A DNA stretch of 64,000 nucleotides from JADLDB01 sp040752975 (GTDB taxonomy: Bacteria; Myxococcota; Myxococcia; Myxococcales; Myxococcaceae). The position numbers and the translations under genes were made by a program. The notes under the pieces are model-generated. The model saw only the letters and a list, made by a program, of their open reading frames with translations. It was not told where the DNA came from and did not search any database. Location of the stretch: assembly GCA_040752975.1 (NCBI GenBank), contig JBFMHF010000008.1:1-64000 (forward strand), written 5' to 3'. Of the stretch, positions 8,428 through 18,500 are shown piece by piece; positions within the stretch are counted from its first letter, which is position 1, and each line of letters begins with the position of its first letter.

Positions 8428-9507
8428 CTACTGGCAGACGCCCGACGCCCCGTTGCAGGTGCCGCCCATGAAGCAGGCAGCACCGTTGTTGACGCAGGTC
8501 GGAAGAATGAGGACGAGGTCGCAGCACTGGCCCGCGGTGCAGGGCGTGCCCAGGAGCGAGCAGAGGTCCGGCAGGCCGCCGTCGAAGCTGGGGATGCCGC
8601 CGCCCGTGCCGCCACCGAAGCCGCCGCCCGTGCCGCCCACGCAGATGCCCGCATCGAGGTCGCACGTCGACACGCCCTGGCAGGTGGTGCAGGCGCCGCC
8701 GCCCACGCCCACGCCGCAGCGCGCGTTGGTGAACTGCGAACGCTGCACGCAGGTGTTCCCGTCGCAGCAGCCGTCAGGGCAGTTGGTGCCGCTGCAGGTG
8801 CCGCTGCCCATGCAGGCACCGCCGCTGCAGTTCTCACCGAGGCCCGCGTTGCACTGCTGGCAGTAGACGCCCTGGGTACCGCAGGCCATGTTGGTGTTGC
8901 CGGGGAGGCACTGGCCGGCGTTGGCGCCCGTCGTCTCCACGCAGCCCGCGCAGGGGGTGCAGGTGCCCGAGACGCAGGTGTTGCCCATGGTGCACGGCGC
9001 GCAGAGTGCGCCGCCCGTGCCACAGCGCGAGGGATTCAGCTGCGTCACGCAGGTGCCCGAGGAGGTGCAGCAACCATTCGCGCAGTTGGTCGCGTTGCAG
9101 CCCGTCGCACCGCCACCGCCACCCGCGCCACCGCCGGAGCCTCCGCCCATGCCGCCGCCGGACCCTCCGCCCGTTCCGCCGCCGGAGCCACCGCCCGTGC
9201 CGCCTCCACCTCCGCCGCCCGCGCCTCCCCCGACGACGGGCGTGTTGCACTTGCCGCCGAACTCCTTCAGCGGGTCGAGCTTGTCGCAGGTCTGCCCGGC
9301 GGCGCACACCGTGCAGGACGCGCCCGCCGCGCCGCACGCCTCGGTGGAGATGCCCTTGAAACAGCTCCCCGTGTCGTCGCAGCAGCCGTCACAGTTGCTC
9401 GCGTTGCACCGCGAGATGGAGGTGCGCGGCCCGCACGCCGGAAACGCCGCCACCAGAAACCCCACCAGCGCGCCGAGCGCGAGTGCCTTCGAAACCTGCT
9501 GCGTCAT
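8428..9507 (-). CDS. Cys-rich lipoprotein with a Gly/Ser linker
   Basis: The 359-residue product has a signal peptide ending in a lipobox (about AFPAC, Cys 25). It continues with CxxxxCxGCC repeats, a linker of GGGTGGGSGGG-type repeats (about 80-120), and then further Cys-rich modules with CNATNC..GCC, CAPCTMGNTC and CQQCNAG patterns. Cys-pair modules of this kind are typical of disulfide-stabilised surface proteins in myxobacteria. The start ATG has GGAG nine bases upstream; earlier in-frame codons are less likely. It shares the lipobox-plus-Gly-linker design with three other proteins in this window. No enzymatic motif is seen; it is probably a structural or adhesive cell-surface protein. 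Confidence 0.75.
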   Translation of the reverse strand: MTQQVSKALALGALVGFLVAAFPACGPRTSISRCNASNCDGCCDDTGSCFKGISTEACGAAGASCTVCAAGQTCDKLDPLKEFGGKCNTPVVGGGAGGGGGGGTGGGSGGGTGGGSGGGMGGGSGGGAGGGGGATGCNATNCANGCCTSSGTCVTQLNPSRCGTGGALCAPCTMGNTCVSGTCTPCAGCVETTGANAGQCLPGNTNMACGTQGVYCQQCNAGLGENCSGGACMGSGTCSGTNCPDGCCDGNTCVQRSQFTNARCGVGVGGGACTTCQGVSTCDLDAGICVGGTGGGFGGGTGGGIPSFDGGLPDLCSLLGTPCTAGQCCDLVLILPTCVNNGAACFMGGTCNGASGVCQ

Positions 9508-9771
9508 GTTCTGCTTCTCCCCGACTGCGCTTCTCCAGCGCTCGTCGTGTGTCACGGCCCTTTGAAGGTGGTGCGTCTACACACACCGCCGCGGCGGAAC
9601 AAGAGGGTGGATCAGCGACCTGTCGTTCACGCATTTTCCTCCTCGCGTAGGCGCATGTAGGTGCATGGGCGAGGGGCGCGCAGGCGGGGGTGTAGGGGGG
9701 TTGATCTCCCCGCCCCACAAGTCCACAGTGCGCCACCCTCGTTCCCGTTTTTCCGTTGGGGAGTGCACCAC

Positions 9772-12700
9772 ATGAAGCCTTCGTTCGTCGCGCGGGGCGC
9801 GCTGTCTCTCGTCGCACTGGCCCTCGTCGTCAGCGGCTGTGACTGCCGCGGCGGCGGAGGCGTCAACCGCAACTTCGCCGACCTCGGCGTGGTGTGGCGC
9901 AATGCGCAGGGCGAGCGCATCATCAGCCGCGACGCCGTCTACGACTTCGGCAACGCGCTGGTGGGCGAGAAGAAGGAGCTCACCCTCACCGTGCGCAACT
10001 CCGGCGTGGGCAAGCTGTCGTTGATGACGCTGACGCGCACCGACGGCGACAACGTGGCCATCGGCGTTTCGCCCGCGGACACCGACTCCTTCGAGGTGCA
10101 GTTCGCCGCCGCGGACGTCGAGCCGTCGGGCCAGATTGAGTACCGCATGTTCTTCACCCCGCGGGGCCTCAAGGGCAACTACGAGGTGAAGCTGCTCCTC
10201 ACCTCCGAAGGCACGCGGCCGGAAGACTCCACCGCCGTCATCACCCTGCGGGGCCAGGGCGAAAAGGGCAGCTGCGACCTCCCCACCACCATCGACTTCG
10301 GCAAGGTGCCGGTGGGCGAGACGCTTTCGTACGCGGTGCCCTACCTCAACCCCACCTCGCTGCCCGCCATCGGGCACGTCGGCAACATCACCGGCACCGA
10401 CGCGGCCAACTTCGGCTTCGCGCCCAACACGCCGATGGGGAACGTGCCCGTCAACCCCATGTCCACCACCGAGGTCGTCTTCACCTTCAGCCCCACCGAG
10501 AAGCGGCAGTACACGGCGCAGGTGACGATGAAGGGCGCCGGCGAGTGCCCGGAGCAGACCGTCACCATCACCGGCGAAGGCAGCGACGACGTGCTGACGT
10601 GGGCGCCCACCGAGCTCAACTACGGCTTCGTCAGCCCGGGCTTCGAGGCGGTGCGCGAAGTCCTCTTCACCAACCTGTCCAACGTGCCCATCACCCTGAC
10701 GGAGGTGACGAGCGCCTCGCCCGCCGACTTCTACCAGGTGGTGGCGCCGGGCGGAGACGCCACGAAGTTCGTCGTGCCCGGCGGCGGCGCGACGACGCCG
10801 CTGAGAATCGCCTGCAACCCCAGCCAGCTGGGCCGGCGCGACTCGACGCTCACCTTCAAGACGCCGCTGATGCGCGCGTCGATGGGCACCATCACCCTCA
10901 AGTGCACCGGCGGCGGCCCCAAAATCAAGGTGACGCCGCGGCCAACCCTCGCCTACGGGCGCGTCGGCTACTTCCCCGGCTCGTCCACCTTCACCGTCAC
11001 GCGCAAGGTGAACGTGCAGAACGTCGGCACGCGGCCTCCGATGCCCGACCCCACCTCCGCCCTCTTCCTCGGGCAGGTGGCGATGGACGGCACCCCGGGG
11101 CAATTCCCCCTCTTCGAGGTGACACCGAAGAACGCGGCGACGGCGGCGGACGAGTTCGCCGTGGCGCTGGGCAGCCCCTACAACCCGACCAACGGCCTGC
11201 AGGCCATCGCCGGACAGAACTTCGTCGACCTCTCGGTGACGCTGACCCCGAAGTCGGTGGGGATGAAGGAAGCCGAGCTGGTCATCTACTCCAATGACTC
11301 CACCGAGCCGGAGGTGCGCGTCACCCTCACCGCCGACGTGCAGCAGCTGCCGCCGTGCAACTACCGCGTGTCGCCCGCCTCGGCTGACTTCGGCCTGGTG
11401 GCGCCGGGGCAGACGAAGGACCTGCCCATCACCATCACCAACCTGGGCACCGCGCCGACGGACATCTGCTACCTCTCGGGCATCGACCTCGCGGCCGGCA
11501 CGGACCTCGCGTACAGCCTGGTCGGCGGGCCGGTGGTGGAGAAGGAGCTCCTGCCCACGCAGTCGTGGAACGTGGTGGTGCGGGTGGCGCCCACCGGCAT
11601 GACGCCCACCAGCCTCGTCACCCTCACCGGCGCCCTCACCTTCAACGTCACCTCGCCCACCAATCCGCAGGGCCTCGTCCCGCTGCGCACCTGGGTGGGC
11701 CCGTCGTGCCTCGCCATCACGCCGGACCCGGTGGACTTCGGCACCACCAAGCGAGGCTGCAACTCGGCGCCGCGCACGTTGAACATCTACAACGTGTGCA
11801 ACACCACCATGACCATCATGGGCTTCTCGGTGCCGTCGGCCGGAGGCCAGGCGCCCGGCGGGCCCAACTGCCCCGGCACCAGCCCCTGCCCCGAGTTCTT
11901 CCGCGTCTCGGCGCCCACCATTCCCACCGGCGGGCTGACGCTGCTGCCGGGGGCCTCGCCCATCCAGTTGCAGATGAAGTACGCGCCCATCGACATCGGC
12001 ACGGACACGGGCGCGCTGGCCATCGACGCCATTCAGAACGGCCAGTCCATCACCTACCTCGCCGGGCTGCAGGGCAACGGCGATGCCATCGGCCAGCAGA
12101 CGGACACCTTCATGCAGGACCAGTCGCCGAAGGCCGACATCCTCCTCGTCGTCGACGACTCGGGCTCGATGCAGGACAAGCAGTCCAGCCTCGCGGCCAA
12201 CTTCTCGTCATTCATTCAGTACGCGGTGGCGGCCAACGTCGACTACCACATCGGCATCACCACCACGTCGACGGCGCGGCAGGAGTGCGTGCCCGGCTTC
12301 GGCTGCCTCGGCAACTCCAAGGCGCCCGCGGGCGAGCTGTACCTCGACGGGCCGACCAACTCGCGCATCATCACCCCGGCCACGATGAACGTCGCGCAGG
12401 TGTTCGCCCGCATGGTGAACGTGGGCATCGACGGCAACGGCACCGAGGCGGGCCTCGAGACGGCGGTGATGGCGCTGACGCCGCCGAAGATTGCCAACGA
12501 GAACGCCGGCTTCCTGCGCACCGACGCCAACCTCGCGGTGGTCATCGTCTCGGACGCCGGCGACCAGTCGCCGCAGCCGGTGAGCTACTACCAGAACCGC
12601 CTCGTCAACGTGAAAGGCTTCAACCGGCTGTCGATGTTCACCTTCAGCACCATCGGCCCCCTGCTGCCTGCGGAGCCGGCCGGTTGCACCTACGACGGCG

Positions 12701-13014
12701 GCGGGGACGTGCAGCGCTACCGCACCATCACCAACTACACGTCGGGCGTGACGGACGAAATCTGCAACTCCAACTGGGCCGCGACGCTGCAGAACCTGGG
12801 GCGCACCGCCTTCGGCTTCCGCACGCAGTTCTTCCTCAACAACACGCCCGACCTGTCGATGGGCCAGACCATCACCGTGCTGGTGAATGGCCAGCCCGTG
12901 CCCGCCGCCAACTGGACGTACGACGCCGCGTCCAACAGCATCAAGTTCACGTCCACCACCACGCCCGGCCCCGGCCAGACGCTGACGGTGACGTACAACA
13001 CGGCGTGCCTCTAA
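9772..13014 (+). CDS. Large surface lipoprotein: repeated choice-of-anchor D-type beta domains plus von Willebrand A domain
   Basis: This 1,080-residue protein starts with a signal peptide and lipobox (VVSGC). Five or more beta-sandwich units follow, each with a segment like DFGKVPVGET, NYGFVSPGFE or DFGLVAPGQT, the pattern of the HYDIN/choice-of-anchor D fold. A von Willebrand A domain begins at about residue 785, with the MIDAS metal motif DDSGS at 795-799 and a later VVIVSDAGDQS segment. The C-terminus is another beta domain. Lipidation, the Ig-like stalk and a metal-dependent adhesion domain suggest cell-surface attachment or cell-cell contact. The start ATG has GGGGAG upstream. It stands alone on its strand, with about 260 bases of upstream sequence. 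Confidence 0.83.
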   Translation: MKPSFVARGALSLVALALVVSGCDCRGGGGVNRNFADLGVVWRNAQGERIISRDAVYDFGNALVGEKKELTLTVRNSGVGKLSLMTLTRTDGDNVAIGVSPADTDSFEVQFAAADVEPSGQIEYRMFFTPRGLKGNYEVKLLLTSEGTRPEDSTAVITLRGQGEKGSCDLPTTIDFGKVPVGETLSYAVPYLNPTSLPAIGHVGNITGTDAANFGFAPNTPMGNVPVNPMSTTEVVFTFSPTEKRQYTAQVTMKGAGECPEQTVTITGEGSDDVLTWAPTELNYGFVSPGFEAVREVLFTNLSNVPITLTEVTSASPADFYQVVAPGGDATKFVVPGGGATTPLRIACNPSQLGRRDSTLTFKTPLMRASMGTITLKCTGGGPKIKVTPRPTLAYGRVGYFPGSSTFTVTRKVNVQNVGTRPPMPDPTSALFLGQVAMDGTPGQFPLFEVTPKNAATAADEFAVALGSPYNPTNGLQAIAGQNFVDLSVTLTPKSVGMKEAELVIYSNDSTEPEVRVTLTADVQQLPPCNYRVSPASADFGLVAPGQTKDLPITITNLGTAPTDICYLSGIDLAAGTDLAYSLVGGPVVEKELLPTQSWNVVVRVAPTGMTPTSLVTLTGALTFNVTSPTNPQGLVPLRTWVGPSCLAITPDPVDFGTTKRGCNSAPRTLNIYNVCNTTMTIMGFSVPSAGGQAPGGPNCPGTSPCPEFFRVSAPTIPTGGLTLLPGASPIQLQMKYAPIDIGTDTGALAIDAIQNGQSITYLAGLQGNGDAIGQQTDTFMQDQSPKADILLVVDDSGSMQDKQSSLAANFSSFIQYAVAANVDYHIGITTTSTARQECVPGFGCLGNSKAPAGELYLDGPTNSRIITPATMNVAQVFARMVNVGIDGNGTEAGLETAVMALTPPKIANENAGFLRTDANLAVVIVSDAGDQSPQPVSYYQNRLVNVKGFNRLSMFTFSTIGPLLPAEPAGCTYDGGGDVQRYRTITNYTSGVTDEICNSNWAATLQNLGRTAFGFRTQFFLNNTPDLSMGQTITVLVNGQPVPAANWTYDAASNSIKFTSTTTPGPGQTLTVTYNTACL

Positions 13015-13260
13015 CGGCGTCCTTCATCCAGTTCGAGAAGGCGATGCCTCCTGGCTACGCGCTCGAGCGCGAGGCCGTGCGCGCCCTTCGGGGACATGGT
13101 GGCCTTCCGCGTCGTGACCCAGAATGACCTGACCTGGGGGTCCTTCGCCGCGAACCGAGGGGCTGGGCGGCGGCAAGCACGGCTGGTCGCCTTCGTCCGC
13201 ACACCGCTTGTCCAGGCCAGGCAACCCACACCACTCACGCCGCCAGGTCCGGGGCCTGCC

Positions 13261-13806
13261 TCAGCGCAGCCTGAGCGCGAGCCGCACCAACTCCACCAAC
13301 AACCCCGACGCCGTCGTCTTCGTCAGCCGATGGTCGTCATGCACCTCCACCAACACCGCGTCCGGCGACGAAGCGGCCAGCAGCCGCGAGTCGTCGCGCG
13401 GCACCACCTCATCCTGGGCGCCGTGCACCAACAGCGCCCGCACCCCGGCGGGAATCGTGCGCAGCGGCGTGAGGCGGACGCCCGCCCCCGCGAGGAAGAC
13501 GGCGGGCACTCCGACACCGTGGCCCTCGTGCAGCAGGCGCAGCAGCACCGCCGCGCCGAAAGACGAGCCCACCACCACCTGCGCGCGGGACTCGGCCAGC
13601 GCCGCCACCGCTTGCGACACCGGGAGCGCCATCGCCTCGGCCCAGGTGGATGGCGTGAAGTCCTTCACTTCGAGGAGGCGCTTCACCACCGCCGTCTCCA
13701 GCAGCGGCGCAGTGACGGCAAAGCCCGCGGCGGAGAGCGCCATGGCCTTCGCGGCCTGCGGGCCGGACTCGAGGCCGTGGAGGTAGAGGGCGCGCGTCGG
13801 TTCCAT
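13261..13806 (-). CDS. Small alpha/beta hydrolase (YqiA/UPF0227-like)
   Basis: The 181-residue protein has the compact form of YqiA-type esterases. It contains a LYLHGLESGP oxyanion segment (8-17), a GSSFG nucleophile elbow with Ser 82, an acid residue in HGAQDEVVP (Asp 132) and a catalytic His in VHDDHRL (His 159). The start ATG is preceded by GGGAGGAGCC. The gene follows the peptidase MA gene by about 30 bases on the same strand and may be the last of that operon. The 246 bases beyond its stop, before the surface-protein gene, contain no gene I can recognise. Substrate unknown. Confidence 0.82.
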   Translation of the reverse strand: MEPTRALYLHGLESGPQAAKAMALSAAGFAVTAPLLETAVVKRLLEVKDFTPSTWAEAMALPVSQAVAALAESRAQVVVGSSFGAAVLLRLLHEGHGVGVPAVFLAGAGVRLTPLRTIPAGVRALLVHGAQDEVVPRDDSRLLAASSPDAVLVEVHDDHRLTKTTASGLLVELVRLALRLR

Positions 13807-13839
13807 GGCTCCTCCCGTCACCCCGCGTCCCTCATCACG

Positions 13840-15576
13840 TCAGCCGGCGTCCGGCGGCGGAACAGCAGGCGGGGCCGGCGAAGAGACCTCCACGTTGGCC
13901 AGGTCCTCCGAGCGGGCGAAGCGGCGCGCCACCTCCGCCACCTCGCTCTCCTTGAGTTTCACCAGCGCGGCCAGCCCTTCCGTCGCGCGCTTCTTCAGCG
14001 TCGCGTCTTTCAACGCGTCGGCCGAAGCCCACAGCGCCACCAGCACTTCGGGGTCGAAGGGGTTGACGGCCAGCGCCTCGAGGTACGCCGCCTTCGCCTT
14101 GTCCCACTCCTTCGCGCGCAGCCGGATGCGGCCGAGGTGCACGTTGGTGCTGGCCGAGCCCGGGTGCAGCGCCAGGCAGCCTTCCAGCACCTTCGCCGCG
14201 TCGTCGTAGCGCTTCAACTCCAGCAGCGTCAGCGCGTACTTGTTGCTGACGGACTCGTAGCGGTCTCCCACCGCGTCGTGAGCGCGCTTGAAGGCCTCGG
14301 CCGCCGCCGCCATGCGGTTGCGCTCGCGGAACAACTCGCCCAGGTGGGCGTTGCGGCGCGGCTCCGTCTCCGTCACCTCGGCGAAGTCCCCGAAGGACAC
14401 CTCGCGCCCCTTCTTCTTCGGCTCCTGGTTCTCGGTGAGCTGCTTCTTCTCGTTGGACGACGCGGGGATGAGCTCCTTCGGGTACGGCTGCTTCCTGAGC
14501 GACGCCATCCACGCCTTCTCGAAGTCGGCCCACTTCCGCTTCATCACCTGCTCCACCGCCACCTTGTCGGACACGCCGGAGGCCATCGCCGTCAAGAGGC
14601 GGTCAAGCGCCTTCGGCCCGCCCTCGGCGTCGATGAGGGAGATGGCGAAGTACACTTCCGCGAAGGCGGTGGCGGCGTCCTCGGCGGTGGGCAACAGCGC
14701 CATGGACGGGTGCATCTTCTCGAAGGGCACCAGGGTGTTCTTCCGCACGCGGCTGCCGAGGAGCGCCAGCGTGGGAGGCGTCATCGCCCCGCCGGCCGGC
14801 CCGCGCCAGCGCGACTCGAGGTACTTCGCGAGGCCCTCGTGCATCCAGATGGGCACGGTGTTGCGGCTCTTCCGGGAGACGACGAGGTGCGTGTACTCGT
14901 GGGCCAGCGTGTCCAGCCAGTCGTAGCCCTGCACCACCGCCTTGGGGCTCGTCACCATCAGCTTGTTGAACTTGCAGATGGCGATGGTGCCCGTCGTCTT
15001 GATGGCGTCCCTGGACAGCGTGGACACCTTCGACAGCTCGCCCGCGGTGGACACCACCTCCACACGGACCTTCCCCGGCGGGGCGTAGCCCAGGTCCTGT
15101 TCCAGCGCGGCGCGGATGCCTTCCAGCGCGTCCAGCGCCCACGGCGCCAGCACCGCGTCGCGGCCACTCGGGTAGAGGAAGACGAAGTGCGCGCTCTCCT
15201 GCTTCTCGTAGGCGCCGACGATGGCCTGGGTGTCCTTCGCCAGCCTCAGCCAGCTTCCGGGCTTGTCCCCCACGCCCGCCCTCTCCAGCAGGGTGACGGC
15301 CTCGTCGTAGCGGCCTTCCTCGAAGGCGATGCGCCCCTGGTAGTAGGCGAGCGGCTCGATGTCGGCCGGGGCCAGCTTCTCCAATGCCGCCAACTCAGCC
15401 TTCGCGCCCTCGAGGTCCCAGTCGGTGAGGAGCTGGTCGAGGTTCTGAATGCGCGCCTTGGCCTCGCCCTTGAGGGGAGGCAGCGGGACGTCGGCGGGTT
15501 CCTCCGCGTGGGCGAGGGGCGTGAGGGCGAGGGCGAGGGCGAGGGCGAGCGCCCACCAGGACGTTGGGGCCGTCAC
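13840..15576 (-). CDS. Exported peptidase MA-like metalloprotease with TPR repeats
   Basis: The 578-residue product has a cleavable-looking signal peptide (WWALALALALALTPLAHA), two N-terminal helical repeats, and a gluzincin-type protease domain. That domain contains HEYTH at 226-230 and the third ligand Glu in WMHEGLAKYLE (Glu 247), the layout of the peptidase MA family. The C-terminal 200 residues look like tetratricopeptide repeats (LFRERNRMAAAAEAF, LLELKRYDDAAKVL, RLRAKEWDKAKAAY). It is expected to work in the periplasm. Its GTG start overlaps the stop of the DUF4175 gene (GTGA), so the two are co-translated. The alternating Ala-Leu signal and the charged TPR tail are otherwise ordinary. 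Confidence 0.85.
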   Translation of the reverse strand: MTAPTSWWALALALALALTPLAHAEEPADVPLPPLKGEAKARIQNLDQLLTDWDLEGAKAELAALEKLAPADIEPLAYYQGRIAFEEGRYDEAVTLLERAGVGDKPGSWLRLAKDTQAIVGAYEKQESAHFVFLYPSGRDAVLAPWALDALEGIRAALEQDLGYAPPGKVRVEVVSTAGELSKVSTLSRDAIKTTGTIAICKFNKLMVTSPKAVVQGYDWLDTLAHEYTHLVVSRKSRNTVPIWMHEGLAKYLESRWRGPAGGAMTPPTLALLGSRVRKNTLVPFEKMHPSMALLPTAEDAATAFAEVYFAISLIDAEGGPKALDRLLTAMASGVSDKVAVEQVMKRKWADFEKAWMASLRKQPYPKELIPASSNEKKQLTENQEPKKKGREVSFGDFAEVTETEPRRNAHLGELFRERNRMAAAAEAFKRAHDAVGDRYESVSNKYALTLLELKRYDDAAKVLEGCLALHPGSASTNVHLGRIRLRAKEWDKAKAAYLEALAVNPFDPEVLVALWASADALKDATLKKRATEGLAALVKLKESEVAEVARRFARSEDLANVEVSSPAPPAVPPPDAG

Positions 15577-18500
15577 TTCACCAACTCCTCGTAGTACCGC
15601 TTGTTCTGGTCGCGGTAGCGGTCGGGGGCGCCCTGCTTCATCGCGTCCATGACGTCCTTGCGGAACTCACGCGGGGCGGTGTTGGGGTCCTCGTCGGGAA
15701 TCTCCACCTTCTCGGTGCCGCGGCCGTGGCTCCCCGCGCGCTTCAAGGGCAGAGGAATGCCGCCCTTCCCGCCCGAGCGGCCCGCCTGCTCCATCGCCTG
15801 CTGCAGCCCCTTGAGCGCCTGCATCGCGCCCTGCTGCTCGCCGAAGCCGCGGCTCGGGTCTCGCCCGGAGAGACGGTCTCCCGCCGCCTGCATCCGCTCG
15901 CCGGCCTGCTGCATCTGCCCCTGCGCGTCTTCGTTGAAGAGGGGCGCGCGCTCGCCAATCTGTTCCATCTGCTGCTCGAGCTGCTGGGCGCGCTTCTCGA
16001 GGCCACGCTGCTGCCGGGCCATCTCCTGCATCTGCTGCCGGTCCGCCTCGCTCATCTGGGAGCCGGGCTGCGGGAAGAGGTCGCGCAGCTTCTGGGCCAC
16101 TTCCTCGGCCTTCTTCGCGTCGCGCTGCAGCTTGTCGTGCAACTGCTTCGACGCGCGGCGCACCTCGGGGGGGTTCTGGAACATCTCGTCGAGGCGGCGT
16201 TGCTCCGAGGCCTGGTCGGCCATGCCCTGGGCCTGCTCTTCCAGGCGGTCGGCCGTCTCGCTGGCGAGGTCGAAGTCGTTGGCCTTGAGCGCCTGCTGCA
16301 CGTGCTCGATTTCCTGGCGGGCCTCCTCGGCGCGCTCGTCCAGGCGGTTGCCGAAGCGGTCCTGCTCGAGCTGCTGGTAGCTCTTGTCCAGCTCGTCCAG
16401 CTTCTGCTGGAGCTCGCGCTTCAAGGCCTCGCCCTGACGGGCCACGCGCTCCTTCTGCTGCTCGCGGTACTTGTCGCGCAGCGAGCGCGTCTTGTCGGCG
16501 AGCTGCTCCTGCTGCTGCAGCGTCTCGTCGAGGTTCTGCTGGAAGTCCCGCACCATGCGCGCGAGCTCGGGGTCGGCCTGCTCGTCGGCCTTGTCGCCGG
16601 CCTCGTCGAGCGCCTCGAGCAGCTCGTCCATCTGCATGGCGAGTTCCTGCATCTTCTTCATCGCCTCGTCGGCCTTGCCCTCGCGAATCAACTTCTCCAC
16701 CTCGTCCAGCTTCGCCTCGAGGTTCTGCTCTTCCATCATCTGCTGGAGCGCTTCCTGGTTCATGAACTCGTCGCGAATGCCCCTGGACAGCTCGGCCATG
16801 CGCTGCTGCAGCTCGTTCATCCGCTGGCGCAGGGCCTCCATCTGCTGGAGCAACGCCTGCTGGGCCGCCGGGTCCTTCGTGCGGGCGTACTCCTCGAGGA
16901 GGCGGGAGAGCTCGGCGCGGTCCTCCTTGAGCTCCTTCGCCAGCTCCTTCAAGGCTTCCAGCTTCTGCCGGTCGAGGAGCGCCTCGAGGTACAGCACGTT
17001 GCGCTCGCTGCTCTCGATGTCGGTGGCGATGGCGGCGGACAGCCGGCGGCCCACCTCGCGGGACAGCGCGCCGTCCTTCGAGTCGGCCAGCTTCAGCTTC
17101 GAGCCCGAGTCGTCCTTGCCCGAGAGGCGCAAGAGGAGCTTGCGCTGCGTGGCCACGGCCGACACGTCTTCGCGCAGCTCCTTCGCCACGTTCCACAGGG
17201 CGGAGGAGAGCTCGGTGGGTGGGTCTCTCAGCTCGTCCAGCTCCTCGGCGAGGGTGCCGAGGTCGAGCGCCAGCGTCTGCCCGCGCTCATCCACCGGGCG
17301 GCTGGCGAGGGCGGCGTCGGGGCTGGCGGGCGAGGGCCTGTCGGCGCCCTCCATGCGGTCCGCGAGGTGTGTGACGAGCCGCTCCCACAGGGCCTCGGCC
17401 TTCTGCAGGGCCTCGCGCCGGTGCTCGGCCGCGCTGTACACCTTCAAGGTGAGCGCGTTGGAGACGCCCTTCTTCGGGCCGGCCACCGCGTCGTTGTCCT
17501 TCGCCTCGAGGTAGTAGCTGACGGACTGGCCGGGCTTGAGGGACAGGGGCCCCAGGTCCCACTGGGTGCTGCCGCGGCTGGCGCGCCCTTCGTCGGGGCG
17601 CAGGGCGACGCGCTGCTCCTCGCCTCCCTGCGGGCGGTAGACCAGCTCAAGCGCCGAGAGGCCGTAGTCGTCAGACGCTTCGTAGGTGACGGTGACGCGC
17701 TGCTTGTCGGGGTCCAGCTCCAGGCCATCGATGGGCGCGGTGATGCGCACCTGCGGCACCTGGTCCGCCTCGATGGTGACGCTGCGGTCCGGCCCTTCGG
17801 CCACCACCTTCGAGCCGTCGAGGAAGACGACGTGGTACTGGCCGGAGGAGTCGAGGACGAAGGCGCCCGTCAGCTCGCGCCCGTTGACGCGCAGGGGGAC
17901 GCGGTTGCCGTTCAAGAGGAGCGCCGCCCCGTCGACGTCGCGGTCCGCGCGCGTCTTCAGCACCACCTCGGTGCCCGCGGGCGCGGAGATGTCGCCCGTG
18001 CTGCCGGGGACGGTGAGGGGCTCGCGACCGGTGTAGGCGGGGTAGCGGTACTGCAGCTCGACATCGCCGGTGATGGGCTCTCGCTTCGTCACCTCGGTCG
18101 CCTCACGGGACGTGAAGGCGAGCAGCAGGCCACCCCGGATGAGTGGGCCCTTCCATGCCAGCAGCACCAGCGCGCAGCCGACGGTGGCGAGCAGCACGCC
18201 GCCCGCGCGACGCACGCCGCGCCCGTCCACCAGCGCGCTGGCCGAGTGCCTCGCCGCGCGGCGGTCCACCTGGAGGAGGAAGGCCCGCGCCAGCGCGGGA
18301 GAGAAGTCATGGCGCTCGCCCAGCGCGCGGGACAACTCCACCGCGGCGAGGAGGTCCAGGTTCAACTCCGGCGCCTTCGCGGCGAGATGCCGGGCAGTAC
18401 GGGCGTCGTCGCCCACCCGCTTGCGCGAGAGCCACACGCCGAGGACGACGAGCAGCGACGCCGCCACCAGGGGCCCGAGGGCCACCACCCACTGACCGGC

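Noticed and set aside
9120..9230. CRISPR-like periodic sequence
   Set aside because: The periodicity is the Gly/Ser codon linker of a lipoprotein gene, not spaced identical repeats with unique spacers.
13015..13260. Possible gene or transposase relic between the surface protein and the small hydrolase
   Set aside because: No frame has consistent third-position GC bias or a recognisable motif; only low-complexity Arg/Ala-rich translations.
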